This document shows, piece by piece, positions 8,585 through 18,380 of a DNA stretch of 64,000 nt. A program made the position numbers and the translations under genes. The notes beneath the pieces are model-generated. The model was given only the letters and a program-made list of their open reading frames with translations, was not told the DNA's origin and searched no databases. This stretch comes from Nitrospira sp. (GTDB lineage: Bacteria > Nitrospirota > Nitrospiria > Nitrospirales > Nitrospiraceae), in the NCBI GenBank assembly GCA_031315995.1, contig JALDRG010000004.1, positions 248,001-312,000 of the forward strand. The letters are read 5' to 3'. The stretch's first letter is position 1, and every line of letters starts with the position of its first letter.

Positions 8585-9139
8585 TTACCGGCCGTAGGTG
8601 CCGGTGAAGGACGCTTTTCCGATGGCATTCTGATTGAGGTAATAGCCGACCATTGCGCCGGAGGCCTCTTTCTTCAGCGGCAACTGCTCGGCCTTCAGCG
8701 CAAACACCGTAAAGATATATCGGTGCGGTTTATCGCCCGGCGGGGGACAGGGCCCGCCAAAGCCAGGTTGTCCAAAATCCGTCATGCTCTGGACGCTCCC
8801 TTGTGGCGCGCCCGGACTGTCTGGTTGTCCCGCACCGGCAGGCAAGTGCATGACACTCGGGGGAATGTTGAAAATAAGCCAGTGCCACCAGCCGCTTCCC
8901 GTGGGCGCGTCAGGATCATAGACCGTTACCGCAAAACTCTTCGTCTCCTTCGGCGCATGTTCCCATCGCAGCTCAGGAGACACATTGCCGCCCGTGCAGC
9001 CGAAACCGTTAAAGACATGTTCGTTGCCGATCGGGCTCTGATCCTTGATCGTCGGGCTCGTCACTCGAAAATCAGCCCCCATGCCGACCGCAGGCACCAC
9101 AAGCAGGGCATAGATCATCGTGGCCATCAGTCGTCGCAT
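8585..9139 (-). CDS. YbhB/YbcL-type phosphatidylethanolamine-binding protein, exported
   Basis: The start ATG 9139 is chosen because GGGGGGAAGG sits just upstream; the ATG at 9157 would have its ribosome site directly abutting. A signal peptide (residues 1-21) precedes a PEBP/RKIP-like fold of normal length. It carries the DPDAPTGSGWWHW ligand-pocket motif, a GPCPPPGDKPHRY segment, and the terminal helix region ending in GTYGR. Family members bind small anionic ligands, and the bacterial role is not established. It follows pmbA (tldE) closely downstream (21 bases) on the same strand, so it may be read through from the TldDE operon. Confidence 0.85.
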   Translation of the reverse strand: MRRLMATMIYALLVVPAVGMGADFRVTSPTIKDQSPIGNEHVFNGFGCTGGNVSPELRWEHAPKETKSFAVTVYDPDAPTGSGWWHWLIFNIPPSVMHLPAGAGQPDSPGAPQGSVQSMTDFGQPGFGGPCPPPGDKPHRYIFTVFALKAEQLPLKKEASGAMVGYYLNQNAIGKASFTGTYGR

Positions 9140-9160
9140 CGCCCTTCCCCCCTTCATCTC

Positions 9161-10519
9161 CTAGTTCCCTGCCAGCATCATTTCTGCGAGTTTGACGGTC
9201 GGGCAGGCGATCCGTCCACGAAAGACGAGGTCTGTCCCGATCGTCTCGATATTGGTATACATCTGCTTCAGATTGCCGGCGATGGTAATCTCTTCGACCG
9301 GGTAGGCCAACTCTCCATTTTCGATCCAGAAGCCGCTCGCCCCGCGCGAATAGTCGCCGGTGACCATGTTGATCCCGAACCCGATCAGATCCGTCACGTA
9401 CAAGCCCTGCTTCACAGAGGCCACGATCTCTTCCGGTCTCGTGGTGCCCGGCACCATATAAAAATTCGTCGGCCCGGCAGAAGGACTTTCGCCGATGCTC
9501 CGTGCCGCATTCCCGGTGGAAGGCAATCCCAATTTTTTACCCGAATAGGTATCCAACAGATACCTGGTCAATCGACCACGTTCGACCATCGCTTGTTTTC
9601 TCGTCGGCAACCCCTCGCCGTCGAACGGGCGCGTGCCCAATCCGCCGGGCATGCGACCATCGTCATAAATGGTGACAAAGTCCGGAGCAATCTGTTGGCC
9701 AAGCTGACCGATCAGAAAGGAAGCTCCTTTGTAGAGGGCATACCCCGAGAGGGCACTGCAGAGATGCCCGAGCAAACTGCCCGCCACTTCCGGATCGAAG
9801 ATCACCGGCACACGGCAGGTGGCCACTTTACGGGCGCCCAGCTTCCGAACCGTCCGTCTCGTCGCTTCCTGCCCGATGGCTTCCGGACTCTCCAACTTCG
9901 CAAATGCCCGATTCACTCCGTACCAGTAGTCTCGCTGCATCCCGACCGCGTCCGACGCGATCGGCGAGACGGACAGGGAGAAGCTACTGTTGGCGTACTG
10001 CCCCATGAATCCGTGGCTGTTCGCCAGAATGATACGGCCGGACGAGGAGTCGCATTCACCCCCTTCCGAGTTCGTAATGCGGGAATCGGCGGCAAACGCG
10101 GCCCGCTCGGCACGCATGGCAAGGTCGATCTGCTGATCGGTCTGAAGCTTCGTGGCATCGTGAATATGCAACTCAGGGAACTCGGTGGCGTATTGGCCCG
10201 TTTCAGGAAGACCGGACACCGGATCCTCGACGACGGCTTGTGCCAACGCACAGGTTTCGCCGACAAACCGCTCCAGGGAATCGCGAGAAAAATCGGAGGT
10301 CGATGCACTGGCGGACCGCTGGTCGAAAAACACCCGCAAACCCAGCCGCTTTTCACGCGCCTTCGTCAATCGATCGACGGCTCCCATCCGGACCTGGACT
10401 GAAAGCGTTTCCCCGTCGGCCACCATTACATCCGCCGCCGTCGCTCCGTGTTTCTTCGCGCGCGACAGCAGATCCTGCGCGATATTCGTATAGTCTTGCT
10501 CCCCGATCATGCGTGTCAT
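9161..10519 (-). CDS. pmbA: TldE/PmbA metalloprotease-family partner
   Basis: TldE is the non-catalytic half of the TldD-TldE heterodimer, which cleaves unstructured peptides inside the shared cavity (microcin B17 leader, CcdA in E. coli). The 452-residue protein aligns in general layout with PmbA: an N-terminal A/B domain and a C-terminal beta-rich domain with SGFWIENGELAYPVEEITIAGNL-type ending. It lacks the HExxxH zinc motif found in its neighbour, as expected. ATG 10519 lies two bases after the tldD stop. No RiPP precursor or toxin-antitoxin substrate is visible nearby. Confidence 0.88.
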   Translation of the reverse strand: MTRMIGEQDYTNIAQDLLSRAKKHGATAADVMVADGETLSVQVRMGAVDRLTKAREKRLGLRVFFDQRSASASTSDFSRDSLERFVGETCALAQAVVEDPVSGLPETGQYATEFPELHIHDATKLQTDQQIDLAMRAERAAFAADSRITNSEGGECDSSSGRIILANSHGFMGQYANSSFSLSVSPIASDAVGMQRDYWYGVNRAFAKLESPEAIGQEATRRTVRKLGARKVATCRVPVIFDPEVAGSLLGHLCSALSGYALYKGASFLIGQLGQQIAPDFVTIYDDGRMPGGLGTRPFDGEGLPTRKQAMVERGRLTRYLLDTYSGKKLGLPSTGNAARSIGESPSAGPTNFYMVPGTTRPEEIVASVKQGLYVTDLIGFGINMVTGDYSRGASGFWIENGELAYPVEEITIAGNLKQMYTNIETIGTDLVFRGRIACPTVKLAEMMLAGN

Positions 10520-10521
10520 GG

Positions 10522-11958
10522 TTATGCTTTCGTCCCGCCGACGGTGATTTCGTCGATGCGAATGGTCGGCAAGCCGACGCCGACCGGCACCGACTGCCCT
10601 TCCTTTCCGCAGGTGCCGATCCCTTCGTCGAGCTTCAGATCATGCCCCACCATCGAGACCTTCGTCAGGATCTCCGGTCCGTTCCCGATCAATGTCGCGC
10701 CCTTCACCGGCTTGGTAATCTGCCCATCCTCTATGAGGTAGGCTTCACTGGCAGAGAACACGAACTTGCCGTTGGTGATATCGACTTGCCCCCCGCCGAA
10801 CGACACGGCGTACAAACCCTTTTTGACCGATTTGATGATGTCTTGCGGATCGGACTCGCCGGCGAGCATGAAGGTGTTCGTCATCCGCGGCAGCACCACA
10901 CTTTGGTAACTCTCACGCCGTCCGTTGCCGGTCACCGGAATGCCCATCAGTCGGGCATTCAGCTTGTCGGTAATATACCCGCGCAAAATGCCTCGTTCGA
11001 TCAAGACCGTACGGCTGGTAGGTGTGCCCTCGTCATCCACATTCAGCGAGCCGCGCCGAAATGGAAGAGTCCCATCGTCCACGATCGTGCACGCTTCCGA
11101 GGCCACTTTTTTCCCCAGCAGGTTTGAAAACGCCGAGGTCTTCTTCCGATTGAAATCGGCCTCCAGCCCATGTCCGATCGCTTCGTGCAACAATATCCCC
11201 GGCCATCCGCCGCCCAGCACCACCGGCATGACACCCGCCGGCGCATCAACGGCGCTCAAATTCAGGATGGCTTCCCGGGCTGCGTCCCTCGCGAACTGCA
11301 GATACCGCTGGTCGTCCTGAAAATACTCCAGTCCGATTCGCCCGCCTCCGCCGAAAGTCCCCACCTGCCGGTTGCCGTTCTCTTCTGCAATACAGGTCAC
11401 CTGAAGCCGCGACAACGGCTGGATGTCCCCGACCATCAGACCATCGGAGGTCGCGACCAACATGACCTTGTATTCGGTGTTGTAGGCCGCCATGACGTTC
11501 TTGATCCGTGGATCGTACCGCCTGGCTTCGGCATCGATGGCATTCAGCAGTGTGACCCGATCACGCGTGGCCACTTCAATATCGGCACGATCATGCGGAT
11601 AAAGATTGCGCGGCAGAGCCGGCCGGTTGGTGACTGGAACCGGCTTCGTACCCTGTGCGGACTCGGCGATATACCGCGCGGTATCGGCGGCGATGTTCAA
11701 ATCTTTGGGGGTGAGTTCATCGGAGTAGGCAAATCCTGTTTTCTCACCGGCGGTCGCCCTGACTCCCACTCCTTGCCCGATACTCTTCGTTGCCCGCTTG
11801 ACGATCCCCTCTTCCATGGAGACCGACTCCGACTGGCAATACTCAAAATAGAGGTCCGCATAGTCGACGGTCGAGACCTTGACCCGTCCCAGCGCCTGCT
11901 CGATTTCTCGATCGGTTACCCCGAAACGCGCCAGCGCGCCGGACTCGTCATTGGCCAT
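10522..11958 (-). CDS. tldD: TldD metalloprotease
   Basis: Catalytic subunit of TldD-TldE. The 478-residue protein has HEAIGHGLE (H258, E259, H263), the zinc-binding and catalytic motif, and a C-terminal GTCGKEGQ carrying the conserved Cys ligand. Start ATG 11958 has AGGAG eight bases upstream; a 66-base longer frame is less likely. It forms an operon with pmbA (two-base gap). It is divergent from uppS across about 200 bases. Confidence 0.92.
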   Translation of the reverse strand: MANDESGALARFGVTDREIEQALGRVKVSTVDYADLYFEYCQSESVSMEEGIVKRATKSIGQGVGVRATAGEKTGFAYSDELTPKDLNIAADTARYIAESAQGTKPVPVTNRPALPRNLYPHDRADIEVATRDRVTLLNAIDAEARRYDPRIKNVMAAYNTEYKVMLVATSDGLMVGDIQPLSRLQVTCIAEENGNRQVGTFGGGGRIGLEYFQDDQRYLQFARDAAREAILNLSAVDAPAGVMPVVLGGGWPGILLHEAIGHGLEADFNRKKTSAFSNLLGKKVASEACTIVDDGTLPFRRGSLNVDDEGTPTSRTVLIERGILRGYITDKLNARLMGIPVTGNGRRESYQSVVLPRMTNTFMLAGESDPQDIIKSVKKGLYAVSFGGGQVDITNGKFVFSASEAYLIEDGQITKPVKGATLIGNGPEILTKVSMVGHDLKLDEGIGTCGKEGQSVPVGVGLPTIRIDEITVGGTKA

Positions 11959-12066
11959 GAATGTGCTCCTCTCATGCGGTGGGTGAGTATAACGCACTCT
12001 TTTCCGGAGGCGCAATCCAAACACGTTCGAACCATCTGCAAATACAGCGAAATTGGGAAATACTGT

Positions 12067-12095
12067 TTGACATTCAGATACCCCACCGCTAGACT
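12067..12095 (+). promoter_or_regulatory. Sigma-70 promoter of the uppS-cdsA-dxr-rseP-proS operon
   Basis: A perfect -35 TTGACA (12067-12072), a 17-base spacer and -10 TAGACT (12090-12095) are present. The predicted start near 12102 leaves a leader of about 65 bases before uppS. Confidence 0.6.
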
Positions 12096-12166
12096 CGCCT
12101 TACTTGTTCGAGAATTGGCACGTTAAAAGCAACAGTAAAAGAAAAGAAAGGTGCTCACGCCGTTCC

Positions 12167-12952
12167 ATGAACGATTCTCGATCACGCGCTATCGAGCCTT
12201 CCCCTGATTACGATCTGCTCTCGCAACTCGAACCGGACCTGCTGCCGAAACATCTGGCCGTGATCATGGATGGCAACGGCCGATGGGCTGAGTTGCGCGG
12301 CCTGCCGCGCATTGCCGGGCACCAGGAAGGCATCAAGCCTGTACGGGAACTGATCTCCCTCTCTCTCGAACTCGGCATCAAGGTCCTCACGATTTATGCG
12401 TTTTCACAGGAGAATTGGAACCGGCCAGCGCAAGAGATCACGGCGTTAATGGGCCTGTTGGAACATTATCTTTCAACAGAGCGGTCGAGCCTGGTTGAAA
12501 AGGGCGTCCGCTTCCAGACCATCGGCCGGGTGACGTCCCTACCCCCCTCTGCCCTGCAATGGGTCCGCACGACGGAGCAGGAGACCTCGCACCTGGATAA
12601 ATTGATCCTCAATGTCGCCCTGAGCTACGGCGGGCGCGCGGAACTGGTCGATGCGGCCAAAGATCTCGCCCGCGCCGTGCAGGATGGACGACTCGCGCTC
12701 GATCAGATCGATGAGCAGGCCATGCAACAGGCCCTGTATACTCACGACCTCCCCGATCCGGATCTCCTGATCCGCACCAGCGGAGAGACCCGCATCAGCA
12801 ATTTCCTGTTGTGGCAATTGGCCTATACGGAACTCTACTTCACCCCCACACTCTGGCCGGATTTTCGTCGGCGCGAAACATTGGTCGCGCTGATTGAATA
12901 CCAGCGACGCGAGCGCCGTTTCGGCCGAGTGTTCAGCAGCGTCTCCTCCTAG
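12167..12952 (+). CDS. uppS: Undecaprenyl (isoprenyl) diphosphate synthase
   Basis: Makes the C55 lipid carrier for cell-wall synthesis by cis-prenyl elongation. At 261 residues it holds the invariant AVIMDGNGRWA (D35 binds Mg-diphosphate), the GH-x-x-G site after it, the YAFSQENWNRP block, and the C-terminal LIRTSGETRISNFLLWQ signature. ATG 12167 is the first Met consistent with family length; an in-frame TTG at 12104 would add a basic non-conserved extension. It is the first gene of the classical bacterial envelope operon. Confidence 0.95.
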   Translation: MNDSRSRAIEPSPDYDLLSQLEPDLLPKHLAVIMDGNGRWAELRGLPRIAGHQEGIKPVRELISLSLELGIKVLTIYAFSQENWNRPAQEITALMGLLEHYLSTERSSLVEKGVRFQTIGRVTSLPPSALQWVRTTEQETSHLDKLILNVALSYGGRAELVDAAKDLARAVQDGRLALDQIDEQAMQQALYTHDLPDPDLLIRTSGETRISNFLLWQLAYTELYFTPTLWPDFRRRETLVALIEYQRRERRFGRVFSSVSS

Positions 12953-12995
12953 CCTCTTTGTGGTGAAACCAGGAGCTTTCCAGTGCGAGGAGCCG

Positions 12996-13844
12996 ATGCC
13001 GCCCCCCATGGATACCGCTCGACCACGCTCTTCATCCGAAGCGGTTCGTCGCGTGCTGGCTGCGGTGGTGTTTCTTCCGATCTTCTACTACCTCGTTCAC
13101 GACCTCGGATCGGTCGCGTTCTTCGGTCTCGTCGCAATCGCCGGCATGCTGGCGGTGGGAGAGTTTTATCGACTCCATTTGGGAGAGGCCTCCTGGCCAT
13201 GGTGGAGTTGGCTGGGCATGGCAGCGACCGGATTGGTAATCAGCAGCGCACAATGGCCGACCCTCATCACCGATCGTACGGTGTTGCTTGGGGTCACCGC
13301 GATTGCCCTGTGTATGCCTCTGGTGTCGAGCAAGTCGCTGCGCGACGCCCTCACGGACGGCATGGTACTGGTCATGGGCGTGCTCTATATCGGGCTCGCC
13401 CTCAGCTACCTCGTACTCACGAGAGGGCTGCACGACGGCGCCTTGCTCATTTTTTTCGTCGTCATCGTCACCTGGGCCGGTGATACGGGGGCCTATCTTG
13501 TCGGGAAATCCATGGGACGGCATGCCCTCGCGCCGATCGTCAGTCCGAAAAAAACCTACGAGGGATTGGCGGGCGGCCTCGGCCTCGCCTGTTTTCTCGC
13601 CGTGGTCGCGCGCGCCTGGTTCCTTCCCGGCCTCTCGCTGATCGATTGCCTGGCGCTCGGTGTGATCCTCACCCTCACCGGCCTCATCGGCGACCTGGCG
13701 GAATCGGCAATGAAGCGAAGTGCGGGATTCAAAGACTCAGGCGCCTTGATCCCCGGCCATGGAGGCATGCTGGATCGCCTGGACAGCCTCTTGTTCACAG
13801 GTCCGGTCTTCTACTACTATGTCACGATCGTCAACAATGGGTGA
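12996..13844 (+). CDS. cdsA: Phosphatidate cytidylyltransferase
   Basis: Forms CDP-diacylglycerol from CTP and phosphatidic acid, the branch point of phospholipid synthesis. The 282-residue integral membrane protein has about eight helices and the family signature near the C-terminus (SAMKRSAGFKDSGALIPGHG then G-x-LDR). GAGGAG four to five bases before ATG 12996 decides the start over a longer frame that would overlap uppS. The gap from uppS is 43 bases. Confidence 0.94.
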   Translation: MPPPMDTARPRSSSEAVRRVLAAVVFLPIFYYLVHDLGSVAFFGLVAIAGMLAVGEFYRLHLGEASWPWWSWLGMAATGLVISSAQWPTLITDRTVLLGVTAIALCMPLVSSKSLRDALTDGMVLVMGVLYIGLALSYLVLTRGLHDGALLIFFVVIVTWAGDTGAYLVGKSMGRHALAPIVSPKKTYEGLAGGLGLACFLAVVARAWFLPGLSLIDCLALGVILTLTGLIGDLAESAMKRSAGFKDSGALIPGHGGMLDRLDSLLFTGPVFYYYVTIVNNG

Positions 13845-13876
13845 GAGATGATTGTCCGCCCGTTTTGGAGCACGCT

Positions 13877-15037
13877 ATGAAAAACATCGTCATTCTTGGA
13901 TCGACCGGTTCGATCGGAACGAACACCCTCGATATCGTGGACCGATTTCCGCAAGAATTTCGCGTGATCGGCCTGACCGCCGGTTCGAATGATGACAAGC
14001 TCGAAGCGCAGATCCGCCGGTTCCGTCCGGCCTTTGCCGCACTCGCCAACGAGTCCGCCGCGGCAAGACTGCGCCAGCGGTGCGCCGACCTCCCGGTTAC
14101 GATTTTCGCGGGCAACGAGGGCGTGGCACAAGTCGCGCAGTCGCAGGAGGCTGAATTGGTCATTTCAGCCATCGTGGGCGGCGCAGGACTCGTCCCGACG
14201 CTGGCCTCGATTCGTGCCGGCAAACAGATCGCACTCGCCAATAAAGAGCCGATGGTCATGGCCGGCGCACTGATGCAAGCGGAAGCCAAGAAACATCAGG
14301 TCCGCATTTTTCCAATCGACAGCGAACACAGCGCCATTTTTCAGTCCCTCGAAGGGCACCGCCGGGCGGACGTCAAACGCCTCATCCTGACCGCTTCAGG
14401 AGGGCCACTCTGGGGATTCTCCAGCGAGCAACTCCAGGACGTCACCCCGGAGCGGGCTTTGCAGCACCCGAATTGGAAAATGGGCTCCAAAATTACGATC
14501 GACTCGGCTACGCTCATGAACAAAGGGCTCGAAGTCATCGAGGCACGCTGGCTCTTCGATATTCCGGAAACTCAAATCGAGGTACTGGTGCACCGCGAGA
14601 GCATTATCCATTCCCTGGTAGAATACACAGACCGGTCGGTGATCGCGCAGTTGGGCCTTCCGGACATGCGAACCCCTATTTCCTACGCCATGCGGTATCC
14701 TGAACGAATGCCGTTAGACCTCCCCTCCCTTGATCTGACGGAAATCAGTACGTTAACGTTTTTCAAGCCGGATCATGATCGGTTTCCCTGCCTGCAGCTT
14801 GGTTATGAAGCGTTACGGATCGGCGGAACCATGCCGGCGACCATGAACGCGGCCAACGAAGTGGCCGTGGAAGCGTTCCTCCAGAATGGAATTCGTTTTC
14901 TCGATATTCCGGAGATCATTCGGAGTACAATGGAGTCTCATACACCGCATTCGATCGACGCTCTGGATGATGCGCTGGAAGCCGATCGCTGGGCTCGTGA
15001 AAAAGCCGAGTCCCTCGTGCATGCCTTGACGCGGTAA
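13877..15037 (+). CDS. dxr: 1-deoxy-D-xylulose 5-phosphate reductoisomerase
   Basis: Second step of the MEP isoprenoid pathway: NADPH-dependent conversion of DXP to MEP. The 386-residue enzyme shows the N-terminal NADPH site LGSTGSIGTNTLDI, ALANKEPMVMAG, the metal-binding PIDSEHSAIFQ, and the SGGPLWG and NWKMGSKITIDSATLMNKG blocks. GGAG lies seven bases upstream of ATG 13877. It sits with uppS in one operon, tying isoprenoid supply to the lipid carrier and, elsewhere in the window, to hopanoid synthesis. Confidence 0.96.
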   Translation: MKNIVILGSTGSIGTNTLDIVDRFPQEFRVIGLTAGSNDDKLEAQIRRFRPAFAALANESAAARLRQRCADLPVTIFAGNEGVAQVAQSQEAELVISAIVGGAGLVPTLASIRAGKQIALANKEPMVMAGALMQAEAKKHQVRIFPIDSEHSAIFQSLEGHRRADVKRLILTASGGPLWGFSSEQLQDVTPERALQHPNWKMGSKITIDSATLMNKGLEVIEARWLFDIPETQIEVLVHRESIIHSLVEYTDRSVIAQLGLPDMRTPISYAMRYPERMPLDLPSLDLTEISTLTFFKPDHDRFPCLQLGYEALRIGGTMPATMNAANEVAVEAFLQNGIRFLDIPEIIRSTMESHTPHSIDALDDALEADRWAREKAESLVHALTR

Positions 15038-15062
15038 TACCTTGAACACAAGGAGTGTTGTT

Positions 15063-16454
15063 GTGGGAACAGCTTTTGCGTGGTCGCCCGATGTAGTCTC
15101 CGCTCTGACCCATTGGGCACTTCCGTTCCTGGTCGTGCTAGGGGTTCTCGTCGCCTTTCACGAAATGGGGCATTTTCTCGCCGCGCGCTGGGTCGGGGTT
15201 AAGGTCCTGAAGTTCTCCCTCGGCTTCGGCCCGAAGATTTTCGGACGCCAAATCGGAGAAACGGAATATCTCTTGTCGGTCGTGCCCCTCGGCGGATACG
15301 TCAAGCTCTTCGGCGAAGACGAACACGAAACCCTTACGCCGGAAGACAAGAGACGCGCGTTTGTGCATCAATCGCTTTGGGGCAAAACGCTCATCGTGGC
15401 CGCCGGGCCGATTTTCAACTTCATCCTCGCCTATCTGATTTATACCGCCTATATTGGGCTCGGATACACCCTGCCGGTGCCAAGTTTCAAGGACATCATT
15501 CCTGAAATCGAAGCCGTCCTGCCTGGCTCACCAGCCGACCAAGCGGGTTTGAAGCCGGGCGACCGGGTCATCCGGGTCAATGAAAAGGAAATCTCGACCA
15601 ACGCGGAACTCCTCAAGTACATCGCCCAAAGCAACGGGAAACAACTGACGCTGGACTTGACGCGCGGAGAACAGATCAAGACGGTACTTGTCACCCCGAC
15701 CAAAACGACCGTGCAGGACAATGGGAAAGACGCGACCATCTTCCAACTCGGCATTGAAGAGCGGGCGCCGGTGATCACGGCCGTAATCCCAGGGTCGCGG
15801 GCGCAGGATGGAGGCCTATCTGCGGGCGACCGCGTCGTCCGCATCGAAGGGCACGACATCTTCACCTGGTCCCAAATGACCACCCTTGTGCGGGAAAACC
15901 CAAATCGCGCGCTTCAATTTGACGTTCAGCGGGGCGGCACCACTCAGACGCTCTCCGTCACTCCGATGGGCGAAAAGACCACCGTAAACGGGCAGCCGGC
16001 CGAAGTCGGAAAAATCGGTATCTCCGCCCAGAACCAGACCATTTTGCAAACGAACGATCCGCTCAAAGCGCCGTGGCTGGGAGCTCAGGCGACCTGGGGG
16101 TGGACCGAGCTCACGGTCGTTGGAATCTACAAAATCATCACTGGGGATATCTCCCGTAAGAACATCGGCGGACCACTGACGATCGCCAAAACCGCAGGGG
16201 ATGCCGCTGAACAGGGTGCCTCCAGCCTGGTATTCTTGATGGCCATGCTCAGTATCAATCTGGGCGTGCTGAATCTTCTACCCATACCCATTCTCGACGG
16301 CGGCCACCTCTTGTTCTTTTTTATTGAGGCCATTCGTAGAAAACCACTTGAAGACCGGCAACGGGAACTGGCACAACAGGTCGGGCTGGTCCTGCTCGTC
16401 GGTATCATGATTTTTGCTTTCTGGAACGACATCGAGCGATTAATTTCACCATAA
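15063..16454 (+). CDS. rseP: Site-2 protease RseP (regulated intramembrane proteolysis)
   Basis: Membrane zinc protease that cuts anti-sigma factors and remnant signal peptides inside the bilayer. GTG 15063 is chosen because AAGGAG ends seven bases before it, giving 463 residues. The first helix carries HEMGH (H33-H37). Two PDZ domains follow in the periplasm (about 120-310, each with the G-x-x-P-A/S-x-AG-L-x-x-GD pattern). The C-terminal helices hold the LDG motif (PILDGGHLLFF) with the third zinc ligand. Gene order dxr-rseP-proS is conserved in many bacteria. Confidence 0.94.
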   Translation: MGTAFAWSPDVVSALTHWALPFLVVLGVLVAFHEMGHFLAARWVGVKVLKFSLGFGPKIFGRQIGETEYLLSVVPLGGYVKLFGEDEHETLTPEDKRRAFVHQSLWGKTLIVAAGPIFNFILAYLIYTAYIGLGYTLPVPSFKDIIPEIEAVLPGSPADQAGLKPGDRVIRVNEKEISTNAELLKYIAQSNGKQLTLDLTRGEQIKTVLVTPTKTTVQDNGKDATIFQLGIEERAPVITAVIPGSRAQDGGLSAGDRVVRIEGHDIFTWSQMTTLVRENPNRALQFDVQRGGTTQTLSVTPMGEKTTVNGQPAEVGKIGISAQNQTILQTNDPLKAPWLGAQATWGWTELTVVGIYKIITGDISRKNIGGPLTIAKTAGDAAEQGASSLVFLMAMLSINLGVLNLLPIPILDGGHLLFFFIEAIRRKPLEDRQRELAQQVGLVLLVGIMIFAFWNDIERLISP

Positions 16455-16460
16455 GCCCAC

Positions 16461-18167
16461 ATGCGCGTCTCCGAAACTTTCATTCCCACATTGCGCGAAG
16501 ATCCGGGCGAGGCTGAAACGGTCAGTCATCGCCTCATGCTGCGCGCCGGTCTGATTCGAAAGGTGGCGGCCGGGATTTACACCTACCTCCCGCTCGGCCT
16601 GCGAGTGCTCCGGAAAATTGAGCGCATTGTTCGCGAAGAGATGAATCGCGCCGGCGCGCAGGAACTGCTCATGCCGGTAGCCTCCCCGGCCGAACTCTGG
16701 CGTGAAACAGGGCGCTGGGACTTTTACGGCAAGGAGCTGCTCCGGTTTAAGGACAGGCATGAGCGCGATTTCTGCCTGGGGCCGACACATGAAGAAGTGA
16801 TTACCGACCTGTTCCGACGAGAAGTCCGCTCATATCGGCAGATGCCGTTGAATTTCTATCAAATCCAGACAAAGTTCAGGGACGAAATCCGTCCGCGATT
16901 CGGCTTGATGCGTGGGCGCGAATTCATCATGAAAGATGCCTACAGTTTCGATCGGGATGAAGCCGGAGCCAGGCTGAACTATCAAAAAATGTACGACGCG
17001 TACAACCGTATTTTCACGCGCTGCGGGCTCACCTTTCGCCCCGTAGAAGCCGACACCGGGCTCATCGGAGGCACTTCGTCGCATGAGTTCATGGTGCTGG
17101 CCGAGACGGGCGAGGAGACCATCGTCTACAGCGAGGACGGCACGTACGCCGCCAACGTCGAACGTGCTGAAGTACTCCCTCCTGAGACATCCGACCAGGC
17201 CGCTCACCGCCCGCTCACTCCGGTCTCAACTCCGGGACGACGGAGCGTTGAGGAAGTCACTACCTTCCTAAAAATCGAGCCACAACACCTGGTCAAAACG
17301 TTGCTGTACAGTGCAGGCAAGGAAACGGTGGCCGTCCTGGTTCGAGGCGATCACGACGTCAATGAAATCAAGGTCAAACGCCTTCTTGGCGTCCCTGAGC
17401 TGGAGCTTCTCAAACCTGAACTGGTTCCCGGTCTGACCGGTGCGCCGGTCGGATTTGCAGGGCCGGTCGGACTGAAGCAGGTCCGCATCCTGGGTGACTG
17501 GGCCGTGAAGGCCATGGCCAACTTCGTTGTCGGAGCCAATCAGGCCGACACCCACTTCGTAGACGCCAATTGGGAGCGCGACTTCAACGTGGATCAGTTC
17601 GCTGATCTCCGCAATGCGCGGGCCGGCGATTGCTCCCCTCGCAAAGACGGCACCCTGAAGACCGCCAAAGGCATCGAAGTCGGCCATGTCTTTATGTTGG
17701 GTACAAAGTACAGTCAGGCTATGAAGGCCACTTTCCTGGATGCGCAGGGACAGGAACAACTGGCGATCATGGGCTGTTACGGAATCGGCGTCAGTCGAAC
17801 CGCGGCCGCCTCAGTCGAGCAAAATCATGACGCGAAGGGCATCAAGTGGCCGGTTCCCATTGCGCCCTTTCATGTCACACTGCTTCCGCTCAGCCAGTCT
17901 CAACCAGTCACTCAACTTGCCGACTCCCTCTATCACGCCATGCAAGATTCCGGCATTGAAGTTCTGTGGGACGACCGCGACGAGCGAGCCGGGGTCAAAT
18001 TCAACGACGCCGACCTGATCGGCGCTCCCTATCACCTGGTCATCGGAGAAAAGGGACTGGCGCAAGGCCAGGTGGAACTCAAATTTCGTCACACAGGCGT
18101 GACCCAAAAAATCGCTCCCGACCAGGTTCTTTCACTATTGGGGTCGTTGCTCAAAGCCGCCTCCTAA
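16461..18167 (+). CDS. proS: Prolyl-tRNA synthetase, bacterial type
   Basis: Charges tRNA-Pro. The 568-residue protein has class II motif 1 (LPLGLRVLRKIERIVREEM, motif P), motif 2 (FRDEIRPRFGLMRGREF) and motif 3 (GCYGIGVSRTAAA). A roughly 180-residue insertion between motifs 2 and 3 is the editing (INS) domain that hydrolyses Ala-tRNA-Pro. The C-terminal anticodon-binding domain follows. The ATG lies six bases after rseP, last gene of the operon. Confidence 0.96.
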   Translation: MRVSETFIPTLREDPGEAETVSHRLMLRAGLIRKVAAGIYTYLPLGLRVLRKIERIVREEMNRAGAQELLMPVASPAELWRETGRWDFYGKELLRFKDRHERDFCLGPTHEEVITDLFRREVRSYRQMPLNFYQIQTKFRDEIRPRFGLMRGREFIMKDAYSFDRDEAGARLNYQKMYDAYNRIFTRCGLTFRPVEADTGLIGGTSSHEFMVLAETGEETIVYSEDGTYAANVERAEVLPPETSDQAAHRPLTPVSTPGRRSVEEVTTFLKIEPQHLVKTLLYSAGKETVAVLVRGDHDVNEIKVKRLLGVPELELLKPELVPGLTGAPVGFAGPVGLKQVRILGDWAVKAMANFVVGANQADTHFVDANWERDFNVDQFADLRNARAGDCSPRKDGTLKTAKGIEVGHVFMLGTKYSQAMKATFLDAQGQEQLAIMGCYGIGVSRTAAASVEQNHDAKGIKWPVPIAPFHVTLLPLSQSQPVTQLADSLYHAMQDSGIEVLWDDRDERAGVKFNDADLIGAPYHLVIGEKGLAQGQVELKFRHTGVTQKIAPDQVLSLLGSLLKAAS

Positions 18168-18380
18168 ATCAATTCCCAGCCTCGATCGTTGCCGCCTAGC
18201 GACGCGTGCTCTCCCCTCCAGACACATGTGAACGTACCCGGTACAACCGGTTTGGGAAAGTGGCTTTTGCTTGCCTTGACTGTGCATTGCGATACACTGA
18301 CTCACACGGAAGAAGCCCGGCATTCGGTTCTCGGCCGACACCGCAACGTTCTTCGTGCGAACCGTTTTGGAGACCACTCG

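Noticed and set aside
8552..10402. Plus-strand frame of 616 codons
   Set aside because: Antisense to the PEBP-like gene and pmbA, both with clear family motifs; its composition is the mirror of a coding strand.
11170..12126. Plus-strand frame of 318 codons over tldD
   Set aside because: Antisense to the HExxxH protease TldD; no start signal and no recognisable domain.
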